Positions 38,101 through 49,257 of a stretch of DNA of 64,000 bases are shown here, piece by piece. Source of the DNA: Chrysomallon squamiferum (Eukaryota; Mollusca; Gastropoda; Neomphalida; Peltospiridae). Numbering within the stretch: position 1 is the first letter of the stretch; every line of letters starts with the position of its first letter. The notes under the pieces were generated by a model. It saw only the letters and a program-made list of their open reading frames with translations, had not been told where the DNA came from and did no database searches. The stretch covers positions 29,908,457-29,972,456 of the forward strand of contig CM022665.1 in NCBI GenBank assembly GCA_012295275.1, given 5' to 3'. The position numbers and the translations under genes are program-made.

Positions 38101-39828
38101 TGCAACTCGAGGAAGGAAAAGAAAAACTGCCACAACACAAAAAACTGCCAAAAAACCCAAACTCGATGAGAAACAAATTCCTAACCCATTAGACATGACT
38201 GCCATACATCCAGAGTCTTATCACATTGCCACAAGGCACGTCTGTAGATTTATTTTATAAAAAGGTTGTAAAGAGATGATTTTATGTTATTGTTTTGGCT
38301 TTTTACTTTTAGAAAGGTAGGTTTTATAGTTCATCATCAAAAGGTTTAATAGGTGTGTCCTTTCATTTCTTTGTTGCTTGAAATAACCTCTATCTTTTTC
38401 ATTACCTATTTGAATATCTCATTCCTTTTTTAATTATTTCTTATTTTTACTACACTAAATTCTACAATAAATTCTTCTTAAGTGTATGTTGGTGTTTAGA
38501 TTGTTTCATTTATATCAGCAATGAAACATTGCTATCAGGAAAATACAAAATATAATAGTTAATTTAATTGCAGTACGATTGTATATTCCAGTTATATGTA
38601 TATGAATTTTTCCACTTTTGACTTCATTTATGGGTTTTTCACAAGTATCAAATTATGATCATATTAATTTTATTTGTCTGTTTTGCTCAGATTCATGCAA
38701 GAATTGGAACTATCAGCTTTAGATATAGGTCAGACTGAGTTCATTAAAAAAGTGAAAACAGAGGTGCAACTAAAAGGTGAGATAGCTTGCAGCTATTAAC
38801 ATAAATTCATACATGCCTTAATATCTTTTTATATAATAGAAATGAAGAACTGTTCTTTGGTGTGTGTGTGTTGTTGTTGTTTTTTTGTTGTTTTTTTCCA
38901 GTTAATGAATATGTTTATGAAGAACCCAAATCTTTAATGTTAAAATTTAAGTTCCTGAATATTTATTTTAAGAATATTTCCTTTAATATTCTTAAATTAT
39001 TCCAATTGTGACCAGTGAAGAAAATATTTAACCTTCATTTTGCAGGTGTGAAAAAAATAGCACAGCAATTTGAAACAGGAGAACCAACTATGAAACTTAT
39101 TGCTGATGCACTTTCAAAAGCTATCTCTTACGACATTCGTGATGGTAAATTTTATTAACATACAAAAATAATTATGTCTTCCATAAGTAGTAAGCTGTAC
39201 TTATAAATAAAACAGATAGACAGAATTTCTTGTTCAGAAAACCAATTTGTTTCAAATGTAATATTTGTAAAACTTTTTTGCAAGTAACTTAAAATGCTGA
39301 TCACAAATTTTGGATGTTCTCTTGGAAAAAAATAGGACATTAACATGGAACTTTATTAAACATAGAGATTATAAAATAAATGTTCAGTGAACACTTAAAC
39401 TGGTGATCTAGATTATAGGGTTTTAATCTTAAGATGTAATTTGATATAAAACAACACAGTTGTATTTTAGAAAAATAATAAATAAATCTACTGATACTCT
39501 TAACACAGTGTTTAACTTGAACTGTAACTTATTTATTTATGTGATTTCAGGATTTGATAAACCCTTATTCAAGAAAGGTGTTACAGCAATAGAAAATCTG
39601 AAAATTGGCCAGAGACTGACCGGTCGTGTTACCAATGCTACACATTTTGGTGCTTTTGTTGATATAGGTGTGGGCCAAAATGGCTTGATACATGTCAGTC
39701 ATATGAAACAGGGTTTAAACGGTCGATCATCACTGCAGCTTGGTGACCATGTGGATGTTGATGTCATAAATATAGATATACAGAAACAAAGAATAGGATT
39801 ACATTTGGTCTGTCTAACCAACTGTTAA
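29122..39828 (+). CDS. SRBD1: SRBD1, S1 RNA-binding domain protein 1 (Tex family)
   Basis: This is the eukaryotic counterpart of bacterial Tex, a nucleic-acid-binding protein; its cellular role in animals is poorly defined. Coding exons: 29122-29342, 31154-31271, 31674-31809, 32091-32187, 32586-32763, 33230-33435, 33919-34076, 34407-34503, 35391-35498, 35968-36059, 36554-36636, 37105-37211, 37564-37740, 38047-38235, 38691-38776, 39046-39144, 39551-39828, which join to 809 residues. A Tex N-terminal domain ([13 protein letters not shown]) comes first, then an RNase-H-like YqgF domain about 345-470 ([31 protein letters not shown]), helix-hairpin-helix motifs about 510-590 ([18 protein letters not shown]), a Lys-rich insert about 597-635, and the S1 domain about 732-805 ([16 protein letters not shown]). 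The ATG at 29122 has a good context (ACAAAATGG). The frame is open upstream to acceptor-like sites, so extra N-terminal exons cannot be excluded; the human protein is longer. Introns after 35498 and 38235 appear to start with GC. Confidence 0.9.
30014..31034. mobile_element. Foldback-type transposon with about 0.4-kb inverted arms
   Basis: The element begins GGGTCATTCCATGTCAAATC and ends with its inverted counterpart GATTTGACACGGAATGACCC. The two arms, 30014-30448 and about 30621-31034, are near-perfect inverted copies across their whole length and enclose about 170 bp of unique sequence. The left arm differs mainly by a 12-bp insertion near 30353. No transposase frame is present, so it is non-autonomous. 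It lies in SRBD1 intron 1 inside a TA microsatellite, so the target duplication cannot be defined. The arms contain repeated AGGTCA-type half-sites. The superfamily cannot be named from the ends alone. Confidence 0.88.
34681..35171 (-). mobile_element. Pogo/Tigger-like DNA transposon remnant (MITE)
   Basis: Terminal inverted repeats start CAGTGGAACCTTGGGTTAC on the left and, read inward from the right, CAGTGGAACCTCAGGTTAC. Both ends are flanked by TA, the target of Tc1/mariner/pogo elements. On the minus strand, 34872 down to about 34710 codes MPKKTNSES... followed by a helix-turn-helix-like stretch ([18 protein letters not shown], then [12 protein letters not shown]), which resembles the N-terminal CENP-B/psq DNA-binding domain of Tigger transposases. 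After about 45 residues the similarity ends, so the catalytic domain is gone and the 491-bp element is an internal-deletion derivative. It sits in the SRBD1 intron between exons 34407-34503 and 35391-35498. Confidence 0.82.
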
Positions 39829-41427
39829 ACTCATTTTGATGACAACTTAATGATTATTGTTAGTCCAGCGTGATATGTATGTACATTCATGATGAAGTGA
39901 AATATTTTTCACATTAACTTTACCATATCTTTAAATTTGTTGTTGTTTTTCAATACAAAAAAAAGGACTGTTTGTAAGAAAAGAAAAATGAATTGACATA
40001 TATTCTATTAAGTGGTATTTTAATGATTCATTATTGTTAGAATAAGAACTATTGTTTCAGATATATGTAATTCTAATATAAAATCATCTTTCACATACCT
40101 CAGAATCTCAGATTACAGCTAAGTTATATTGAAAAAAAAAAAAAAAATACATTTGGTGCTGTGTTTTATTTTTTGTTACGATGTCAAGAGAACTTGCCAA
40201 ATGATTTACAGAATTGCTTTGAAACTTGTGTCTAAAAAATTACAATCACATATATATATATATACACTAAAAGAAATGTGATAGAGAGCTTGACTTGGAC
40301 AGTGATTGCTTATTAAAGCTATGTACACCTGGTGGTTTGCATCCTGTTCCAACTACAATTTGTAAGATGTGATTTCATTTACTGCCTGTGAGACAATAAA
40401 AAAATTGATAAAGCCGCCTTTGGTCCAGTGAAATAAGATCATACTAAAACCACTTGCATGACACAAAAAAAAAAAAAAAAGATTATTCGTTAAATATGTT
40501 GAGGTGTTTATTAAACATTCATTATTATAATGAAAAGAATATACTGGACAAACAAGTTTGTTTGCAACACTAATTTAATGGTAGTTTAGTTTTCTAACCA
40601 TACAGATGTTAGCAATTAGGAAAGCGTATGTTCAGGAGGTAACCAAATATACTTGACATTCTTTTTTCTCAATTACCTACTGTATGAATAACACATTATA
40701 AAAAGTATTTACATTAAAATGGTCTGTTTTGATAGATATATACTACTTACTGCAGTTATTTTTTTCACTATAACTGGTATTCTTGCCAATGAGACAGTAA
40801 CTGCTAAAATGAAGAACAACAGAATTATATCAAGTAATATGGAGTATAATACCCACAAACACTGAGCTATCTTGAGACCCTCCATAATAAAATCAGAAAA
40901 ATAACAACACATTTTTAATCAGACAATCAGTATATATAAAAAAGAAAACAGCTGGTTGTTAATATGATCACACACATCTTTAAAACATTGCAGTTCACAT
41001 TCAACCACTATCTTTGGTATTATAATTCTCTGAGTTATCTTTAACTTTAATATCCAATGTTACCAAACCTTGGGGGGAAAGTAACTGGTTGATTATTGTG
41101 AAAGTTGGAAAAAAATGAGAACACTATTATAAAAACCTAATTAAAATGAATAATCATTATAATGGCATATATTTCTCCCATATAACTGGAGTTACTTTAA
41201 GTCCTTTTAAATGTTAACACATTCAATCCACAATAAAGATACCACCATGTGTCCAGTATGTTACAGAAACAGTTACCAAATATATTAACTTCATTACTTG
41301 TGACACACACACATTTTTCTGTAAGTAGAATAATTGTTCTTTTATACTGATCCTGTTAAAAAACTCTAGATATACAATATACTTCAACAGCCATTTAAAT
41401 TAAAGCAGCTGAATATGTTTGTTCTTT
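39829..41427. other. Convergent intergenic region with 3' UTRs of SRBD1 and COA8
   Basis: SRBD1 ends at 39828 on the plus strand and COA8 ends at 41428 on the minus strand. No coding frame is visible between them. An AATAAA near 40394 (in ACAATAAAAAAAT) could end the SRBD1 transcript. A TTTATT near 40508, which is AATAAA on the minus strand, could end the COA8 transcript. If both are used, the two UTRs would nearly meet. The rest is AT-rich with poly-A runs. Confidence 0.45.
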
Positions 41428-42016
41428 TCAGGGTTTTCTGTGAAACATTTTCTTCTTCACACCATAAACAGCTACTTGGAAAGCTGGCCACAGTAGTTGG
41501 ATGTTCTTTTTATACCAATTCCTGAAAAATTTATACATATATATACAGATATACAAGTATACATTATGTATGTATGTGTGTGTTAATGTGCATGCATACG
41601 TACGTGTGTATATATGTGTGTGTGTATATACATATATATGTATGTATGTATGTATATTCAATGCTTTTAATAGCAGTATTTTATTTTTAGCTGAATTGCT
41701 CTCTTTATAAAATGGATATGTTAACTTACATATTATAGTCAAAATGTTTCTTGTAGTATTTCTTGAGGAATTCCCTGTAGAATTCAGACATTACTTCAGG
41801 TGAAATATGTGTTTGTGAAGAGTCATTGTCATCTTCAGGTATGTCATGTCCACTTGATTTTTTTTTAATAAATTCTTGTTTTTCCTTGTAATTAGAAAAC
41901 AAATAGTTAAAAAAATCAGAAGGAAGTGTAAATAAGTTTAAATGCAAATCCTGTTAAACCACTTACACAGAAAGTACATACCTGACCATAGAAACATGAA
42001 ATATACCATATGAAAA

Positions 42017-42106
<90 letters not shown>

Positions 42107-43343
42107 AATCAAAATTTATTTGGATACAATAAATATTTTCTTTAAATTTTTACAAGTTGTTAAGTTGTTTTTTAAAAAGAAATAATAATATCAACACTGC
42201 TTATAATCCTGTTTAAACTACCTTAATAAAATTTGCATTGTTTTCTGCCCAAAATTCATGGTTCCATTTCACAAGTTCTTCTCTTTTTAGCCTGTAATTT
42301 CTTTCAACTGGTGACTCATCTGCAGGCAAATGTAGTTTAAGTGGGCGAATGTTAGAAAGAGAATCAGCAGGTCCAACCCAGTCTCTTCTTACATCTACTG
42401 GTTCTTCTACTTTGATGTGTATTTTTTTCTACAATTTAAAAATGAAAACATATTCTGAAGGTAGTCAAGTCATTGTCCTCTATTTTATAATAAAATACTA
42501 AGTGATATTATGAAAACACAATTTAAACTGTCAGAAGTCTTACTCAGTAACTATACATCAGCACATGCATAATTTTAAAAATAATAAAATAATCCAACTG
42601 CATGTCCTTAGTTGGTCACCAGAATGTCCATGAAATGATCCTAGATACTTCTGGCTAACAAAAACCAAAAAAAAAAATACCAGTTTTGAAATGATATTGC
42701 AAATTCAGAAGTGTGCCATATGGACTTGAACACAAATTTTAGTTACAAATACAATAATAAATCGAGTAAATATAATCCAAATTTTGTCATCTGTAGCAAC
42801 ATCTGTTCATATCTGTGTCATAAGACTGCAAATTGCAGTTGTCAGTGTCATCACTTATATGCAAAGAATTATGTTGGGTATGTACATATAGCCATTTTTA
42901 GCACTGAAAAGAAAATTAACAATTGTGTATTAAAAGCCATTACTTAAGCATTGTATTTAAATCATAAAACGTGACTACCGAAGTTCTGCATTTATTTTAC
43001 AAAATTAACAGAGGACAGGCAATAGCATTAGATATAAATCTATTAAATCATTAGCTGGTGGAATTGTAATTAAATGCGTTGTACCTGTTATATATAAGAT
43101 AAATTATATTAGAAGAAAACGTGAGAAAACATATTTATTGGAATTTATTTACGTTATTGAATATTTAATTGTTTGTGAGACCTTTACCTCTTTTTTTCCA
43201 TTCTTTGAATCGTGTTTACCGTCGACATTACTAGTGACATAAGCTCTTCGGTATCCAACAACTTTACTTTTGTTTTGATAATTAATCTGGTAATTAACTT
43301 CTCGTAATACACATGAATGTAATCGTTTTGCTAAAACATTCAT
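41428..43343 (-). CDS. COA8: Cytochrome c oxidase assembly factor 8 (APOPT1), mitochondrial
   Basis: COA8 acts in the mitochondrial matrix and supports assembly and stability of respiratory complex IV. Exons in transcript order: 43343-43188, 42428-42222, 41884-41730, 41521-41428. They join in phase to 203 residues; the human protein is about the same length. Residues 1-40 are basic and rich in Arg, Lys, Ser and Tyr with no acidic residue before Glu-15, fitting a mitochondrial targeting peptide. The family core follows: RRDWVGPADSLSNIRPLKLH, ESPVERNYR, WNHEFWAENN, EKQEFIKKK, MSEFYREFLKKYYKKHFDYN and NWYKKN, each with a clear match in human COA8 (for example DWIGP, WNQQFWANQN, FYKEFLSKN and DWYKRN). 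The third exon could also start 66 bases earlier, at 41950, without breaking the frame. The start codon faces KLHDC2 across a shared upstream region. Confidence 0.93.
42021..42105. repeat. (TC)42 dinucleotide microsatellite
   Basis: An uninterrupted run of about 42 TC units lies in the COA8 intron between exons 42428-42222 and 41884-41730. On the transcribed strand it reads GA repeats. Its purity and length suggest high length variability. Confidence 0.95.
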
Positions 43344-44060
43344 ACCGATGTGTTAGATTGGTAAGGGAAATAACTCTATTTAAGTGCATTTATTATATTT
43401 GTTATGCGAAGGGGCATAACTTTCTTAAAGAAAATCTTATTTGTGATATTTATTTACGTGATACCATTGTTATTTAAATTCTAAAAGTTTATATATTATA
43501 AACGTTTATGATACATTGTTTTGTCATGTTTGTTTTTCATACTTGTCGTTGTTTGTCATTTTTCTACGTCAGTGCCATTTCGTTTGCCATTACGAAAGTT
43601 TATTAGTTTTTGTGTAGTCGCAGAGTAGAACTGCAGTGATTGTGGATTTTAATCAGTTAAATAACCTTTTCCGTGAAAATGTGATAAGCTGAATCACTGT
43701 CACTCTTATTGTCAGCGGTTGGTAGGATTGTTATCATTTCATTCTGTATTAAATACCCATTGTCATTGTTAACAACAACTATTGTAGCATTTAAAAAAAA
43801 ATCAGTAAATTGGTGAATATCGTGATATCATCTTTGCAAATAAAAACAAAACAAAAATATAGCAGGACCATTATTTTGAAGAAAGACCGTTTTAATGATT
43901 ATAAAGCTGGGTAATACTAAGCTAATTTAAATTGTTAGAAATTGTTATGAATAAAATAGTATATAAGAAAAACAAATGAAAAAAAACAGGAAAATGCAAG
44001 GTACGGTATTCTTGGAAGTTAGAATATATTCGGTATAATTTGTTTTATCAATTATATTTA

Positions 44061-44117
<57 letters not shown>

Positions 44118-44505
44118 GAATCATGAACATTTTTTTCCCCCTTAGATTTGATTATTGTAAATTTAGAAAGTTCCAGATTCAAAACAAAATCTGAGGGGGT
44201 ATTCTGTATTGAATGTGTCATCCTTTTTGTTTAGATTTGAGAAATATCATCTTTTTAACTTAAAATTTGTTCTTGTTTGATTGAAATATTAAATAATTTG
44301 TATCATTATTTTAAACACAGATTATTATTATTAAATATATCTCCAGCAATATGTATTTGAATTTACAAATAAAGAAATAATAATGACAGTGATAGATTCA
44401 GTCAGTAATATCTCACATTAACTGAAAGTAATTTTTTCTTCTTGAATAAGTAGAAGTAATTGTTAATTTTTTTTTGTTCTTGAAAAAATGAAGTGGTAAA
44501 ACAAA
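43344..44505. promoter_or_regulatory. Shared upstream region of COA8 (left) and KLHDC2 (right)
   Basis: The start codons of COA8 and KLHDC2 point away from each other with 1,162 bp between them, so this segment must hold both promoters and 5' UTRs. The part from 43,350 to 43,750 has more CpG than the rest. No TATA box can be assigned. The right part, 44,040-44,500, is AT-rich and contains an ATT microsatellite; it may be a 5' UTR or a 5' UTR intron of KLHDC2. Confidence 0.5.
44061..44114. repeat. (ATT)18 trinucleotide microsatellite
   Basis: A pure run of about 18 ATT/TTA units lies between the COA8-KLHDC2 promoter region and the first KLHDC2 coding exon. Read on the minus strand it gives an Asn run in an open frame, which is an artefact of the repeat and not a gene. 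Confidence 0.93.
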
Positions 44506-47500
44506 ATGCATGAATCTTTTGTCACTTCAGCTTACATTCCTAATTTAGAGGTTCAGGAATTAATTCCAATGGATGAAGAAATTCCACCAAGGAGTGGCCA
44601 TGTTGCTGCCTGCATTGGAAACAAACTTCTTGTTTGGGGAGGATATCAGGTAACAATTAAAAAAAAAAAGAATTTTTGTTGTACAATCAAAATGTAGCCA
44701 TTAATATTTTTGTGAGATTAATACATATTCAGCATGGTAATTACTTTAAAAAGCTGCTATGCTTGGATGTGTTATTTAGTATACAGTTTAACACTGTAAT
44801 GTTATATATATATTTCATTTATAAAATTCACACATTTACTCGCATCAGTTATAAAAATGAACATTATTTTGTTTTCTGAAGTAGATATTTATGATATTCT
44901 TTGTTCATTACCTGGTTTTATTTTTTAAATTGTGTAATAATTTCATTCAAATGGGTAGCATTTTGTAATTGACAAATAATAAACTTTTTGAAAACTTTTT
45001 TCTTTCTTTTTCAGGATGAAAATGAGGCAAGAGAACGCTATCTCTCAGTTAAAGATGTTTGGATATACAGTGTTGAATTTGATAAATGGTCAGTTCAAGA
45101 AAAGTAAAATCAGTGTATCAATTAATCCCAAACTATTAATGATTCAGTAGTAATCTTTTAAAGCTAATCTCTTAAATTTGCCATGTTTAAGACAATCTTA
45201 TGAAACTTTTAATGTTTAAATTGTAAAATTTCATTGTCAGTTTTCTCTGTTTACAATTATGAAGGCATGAATTCATTTTAATTTTTTTGCCACATATATG
45301 ATTGTGTTCATATATCTGTCTAGATCATTAACATGTGTATGTATAAGAGTAAAAGTGTACAATCTAGAAAAAAAATTGATTAATAAATGAGCATTGTTTG
45401 ATTTCAGTTAATTATAAAACATCTGAATAACGTCAGATAATGCTTTAAAAACATGTTTCTAATTTTACTGATTCATAAATAAATATTTATTCTTAGGTCA
45501 AAGCAGTTAACAAGTGGCCAATATCCTCCAGGCTTGTCAGGTGCCAGTAGTTGTGTATTAGATAACTACTGGTATATACTGTTTGGACACACTGTATATG
45601 GCAACACTAACAGAGTATATAGACTTAATCTACAAACATTTTGCTGGGAAACTAAAGATTATCACAGCGCAGAACCAAGTCCAAGAGACAAGACATCTGT
45701 GTGGGTTTATGAGGACAAGTAAGTAAGATATAATCATCAGTTATTTATGTTTTGTTTATTACATTTATTTATTACATTTAAAAAGGGGTACAAAGTTTGA
45801 ATTTTGTATATTTATATGAATAATTTAAAGTTTTAGTGTAGTGTAAATTACACTGTCATTAAAAATATGGTCAGTTAAAATGATCTGTAAAATCAGTTTT
45901 GCTATTCCATTCAAAATGTAAGTTATACTTATTTAATTTATGCTAATAACTGTATTTGTACACTGTTGGGTAAAATGGCTTTTTTTTAATTATTATTACT
46001 ATTTTATTTTTTTGTAGAATTTATTGTTTTGCTGGATTTGGTCCTCCAGTTTATAAGACAGATTTTCTTAATGAATCTGGCGAATTCCTGGAAGATCCAA
46101 CATTACAATGGGTAACTGCTGTTTTCTTAGTGTACAAATTGTTATTAACATAATTATGCAAATACCATAGCCTTTGAAATCATACAAGGAGAACAGGCTT
46201 GAACATAAAATTATATGTTAATTTAATACCTATATTCATTTCAGTATGATCCTTTTATGCAGTAATTATTTTTTATGATTATCTAAAACATTTCTTCTAG
46301 ATAATATTGCAACTGAAAATGTCTTTCAAGTATCAGTTAATGGAATCCAGTAGAGAACCATCAAGGGGAAGCAAAAATAAAGAGTATGAATAAAGATATT
46401 TTAGAAGGTTAAACAATGCAGATTATGAGTCATACTGAATAAGGTATTCTCTATTATTCTTTACTTTGTATTTTCACAATTAGGTTTGATATTTGCAATC
46501 ATCAATTTATTCTTTTACATTTTTTTTTTTTTTTTTTTTTTTTTTTTGATGCTATAATTAAAAAAAATATAGAATTACAAATGTTTATTCTTTTTAGAGC
46601 CCGCCTCGATCTTGGAACAATCAGCTTCTGGTGTTTGATCCAAAGACTTGGGAATGGTCCAACCCAAAATGTCTTGTGAGTATCACATTATCATTGTATA
46701 TGTGTCAATCAATTTGGGTTAGTGTATTAAGTGGTACAGTGGGATTTAGTGTAAGAGGAATATGTTTATGTATTCCACATGTTCATCTTTTAATATTAAT
46801 TACTCAGAAAACATTTCATTATAAGACAAAAAAAGATAAAACCATTTTTAAGAGCTTGTAATAGTATATTCAGTTCATAGTTTTGATAAGAACATTGAAC
46901 TAAAAATGCTACTTTACAAATTTTATGATTTAAGAAAAACAGAAAAAAAAATAATTGTAGTTTGGATTGATAACTGTTATTACATCACAGTGTTACTTCA
47001 TTGACTGTTGATCTATTTTAAGCATTATTTCCTGTCTTAAATAGTTTATTTAAAGAGAAAAAAATAATGCATTGTTTATTATAGGGAAATGTTATTTCAT
47101 TGGATATTGGTTTCTTTTAAGCATTATTTCCTATCTTAAATAATTACTTAAAAAAAATAATGCATTGTTTGTTATAGGGAAGTGCACCTGTGCCCCGGGC
47201 AGCTCATGGAACTGCTATAGTAGGCTCTAACGTGTTTGTGTTTGGTGGGCGTCATGATATGAGCAGACGAAATGATCTTCACTGTCTTGATATGACCTCC
47301 TTAACTTGGAGTGGAGAGTATGTGTTGTTGTTTTTCACTTTTCTTAAATATTATTTCCTTTATTAAATATTTTATCTGTCTTTTACTATTATTTATAGAA
47401 ATATATTTTTTTGTATAAAGGTTTCATTTAAAATAAAAAAAAGTGACATATGTTTTTGTTTTAACATTTTATAAAAAAACACGACTTTAAAATGTTTTAA

Positions 47501-49257
47501 TAGATAATTACTAATTACTGATATGTAGGTTGTTATTATTTATCAAACATTCCATTTAATATATAAAAATTATCATTTCTTTATTTAGGTTAAGTCCTTC
47601 TGGGGACATACCATGCGGTCGCTCCTGGCATGCATTCAAAGCTATTTCAGATGATTCCATTTTCCTTTATGGTGGATATACAACAGACCAGAAGCCACTT
47701 GGTATATAATAAATGACAAAATAATCCATAAATATTTACAGTATTCTTTCTGTTGTTTATAAACTGTTAAGTGCATTGGATGCAACTTCTCCTTTTCAGA
47801 AATAAAGATTCCTAACGGGTTAAATAAATAAATAAAATAAATATCTTGCATATTTATTAATGTATAAAGTTATACAAATACTGCTGAATACGGACATTTA
47901 AAAGCAGTTTTTTTTTTTTTTTTAATACAATTTCATATTACGTTTTGTTTGTGAATTATCATTTATAATGTTTTGCTTTTTTCATTGCCAGCTGATGCTT
48001 GGATTTTGAATGTTAGTGCTTTGCAGTGGACCCAACTGGATATAATACCAGAACATCCACGCCTGTGGCATACCATGGATATCACATCATCCAGAGACAT
48101 TGTCATATTTGGAGGCTGCAGCAATGACATTCTCAGTGCTGTTCAAAATGTAAGACAATTTCAACATTCACTACAAATAATTTTTGTTGCTAATATTACT
48201 TTTTCACTATAAAAGTAGAACAAACAACTTATTTTTAAAATGACTGAAAGTAAAAATAAACTGTTTAAAGCATTTGTTAAGTATAAGCAGAAAAATATCA
48301 TAATTCTGTTTCAGTTAGCAGCAGTAATTTTAAATCTAAATGTACATACTTATTACAAAGCTTCATATTTTAGCCCATTATTATATCAAAATATTAACTT
48401 GTTTCTTAAAAGAATTCTTAAAGCAATTTGCTATTTAGATATGATAGAATATTATGTGTCTACTTTAAAAAAATAATAACAACAGTATTATTCTTTATTT
48501 CAGCATCATATTAATAAAGTTCTTACCTTTAGAATGGAGCCCAAGACATTGTTGAGGTATGTAATAACAGATTTATCAGTTTCAGATACCTTTCTGGATT
48601 TGTAAGTATTAGTTGGATTGAAATGGAGTAACAAAGTTAAAAGTCCAAAACTAATTAAAAAAATATACACATGTATGGATGTATGTGCACACAGACACAC
48701 ACACATACACAAATAGACACAAAATCAATTAAAATGTTAATGTTGGTTGTTTTAAATAGACAGAAAGGAGGGACAACTGGTTTTACACATCACTAATTAG
48801 CTCTGGTTGGAGCCAACACTAGTATACAGTCTGACTGCCTTCAGTCTCAAAATGTATGTCACCTTATTCAGCTCAAATATTTTATCTCTGAATGTAGTAA
48901 AATATTTTAAAATATCAGTGAGAATAATAGATAAATAGAGAGATGGATGAATAGATGGATAGACAGATGCATATTTAAAGGGGTAGGTGGATAGAAAGAT
49001 CTAAACAAAGGTAAAATCATGGTAAGTGAAAATCAATTAGCATCTAATTTTTACCATGTTGTCATTGTTTTCTGTGCTTATATTTCAGAAGTTCTCTAGA
49101 GGTAGTATTTTTGCACAGGGACAAAACAAAACACATGTGGAAAATGTTACCATTCTTGCTGCAGCAATGGTTGTGCCAAAGGCTTCATGCTCAAAACACC
49201 TCACCAGCCTCAGCACTTCACATAGAATGGCTAGAATCACCTGCTCTAGGGAGTTAA
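44506..49257 (+). CDS. KLHDC2: KLHDC2, kelch-domain C-degron receptor of CUL2 ubiquitin ligase
   Basis: KLHDC2 binds the C-terminus of substrates ending in Gly-Gly and presents them to a CUL2-elongin BC ubiquitin ligase. Exons: 44506-44649, 45015-45088, 45497-45718, 46018-46111, 46598-46675, 47178-47317, 47589-47701, 47992-48149, 48504-48556, 49089-49257. They join in phase to 414 residues (human 406). A six-bladed kelch propeller fills about 28-355, with repeats such as RSGHVAACIGNKLLVWGGY, PRAAHGTAIVGSNVFVFGGR and GRSWHAFKAISDDSIFLYGG. After the propeller, SSLEVVFLHR and LPFLLQQWL occupy the places of the elongin-C (BC) and CUL2 boxes. The chain ends Leu-Gly-Ser; human KLHDC2 also ends Gly-Ser. 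The start ATG fits the family's short N-terminus. A KLHDC1-type paralogue is the only close alternative. The acceptor at 47177 is preceded by a duplicated decoy at 47084. Confidence 0.92.
46991..47177 (+). repeat. Tandem duplication covering a KLHDC2 3' splice site
   Basis: Two adjacent diverged copies of a roughly 93-99-bp segment run from TGTTACTTCATTG at 46991 and TGTTATTTCATTG at 47089-47090. Each contains TTTTAAGCATTATTTCCT and ATAATGCATTGTTT, and each ends in an acceptor-like TTATAG, at 47084 and 47177. The downstream acceptor joins the reading frame (GGA AGT GCA CCT). The upstream one would lead through a short frame to TAA within about 35 bases. The duplication therefore created or kept a decoy acceptor. 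Confidence 0.85.

Noticed and set aside
43945-44130. Minus-strand open frame with a long Asn run
   Set aside because: It is only the (ATT)n microsatellite read in one frame.
47085-47120. Upstream acceptor of KLHDC2 as the normal splice site
   Set aside because: It leads to a stop codon after about 12 codons and lacks the conserved PRAAHG block in frame.
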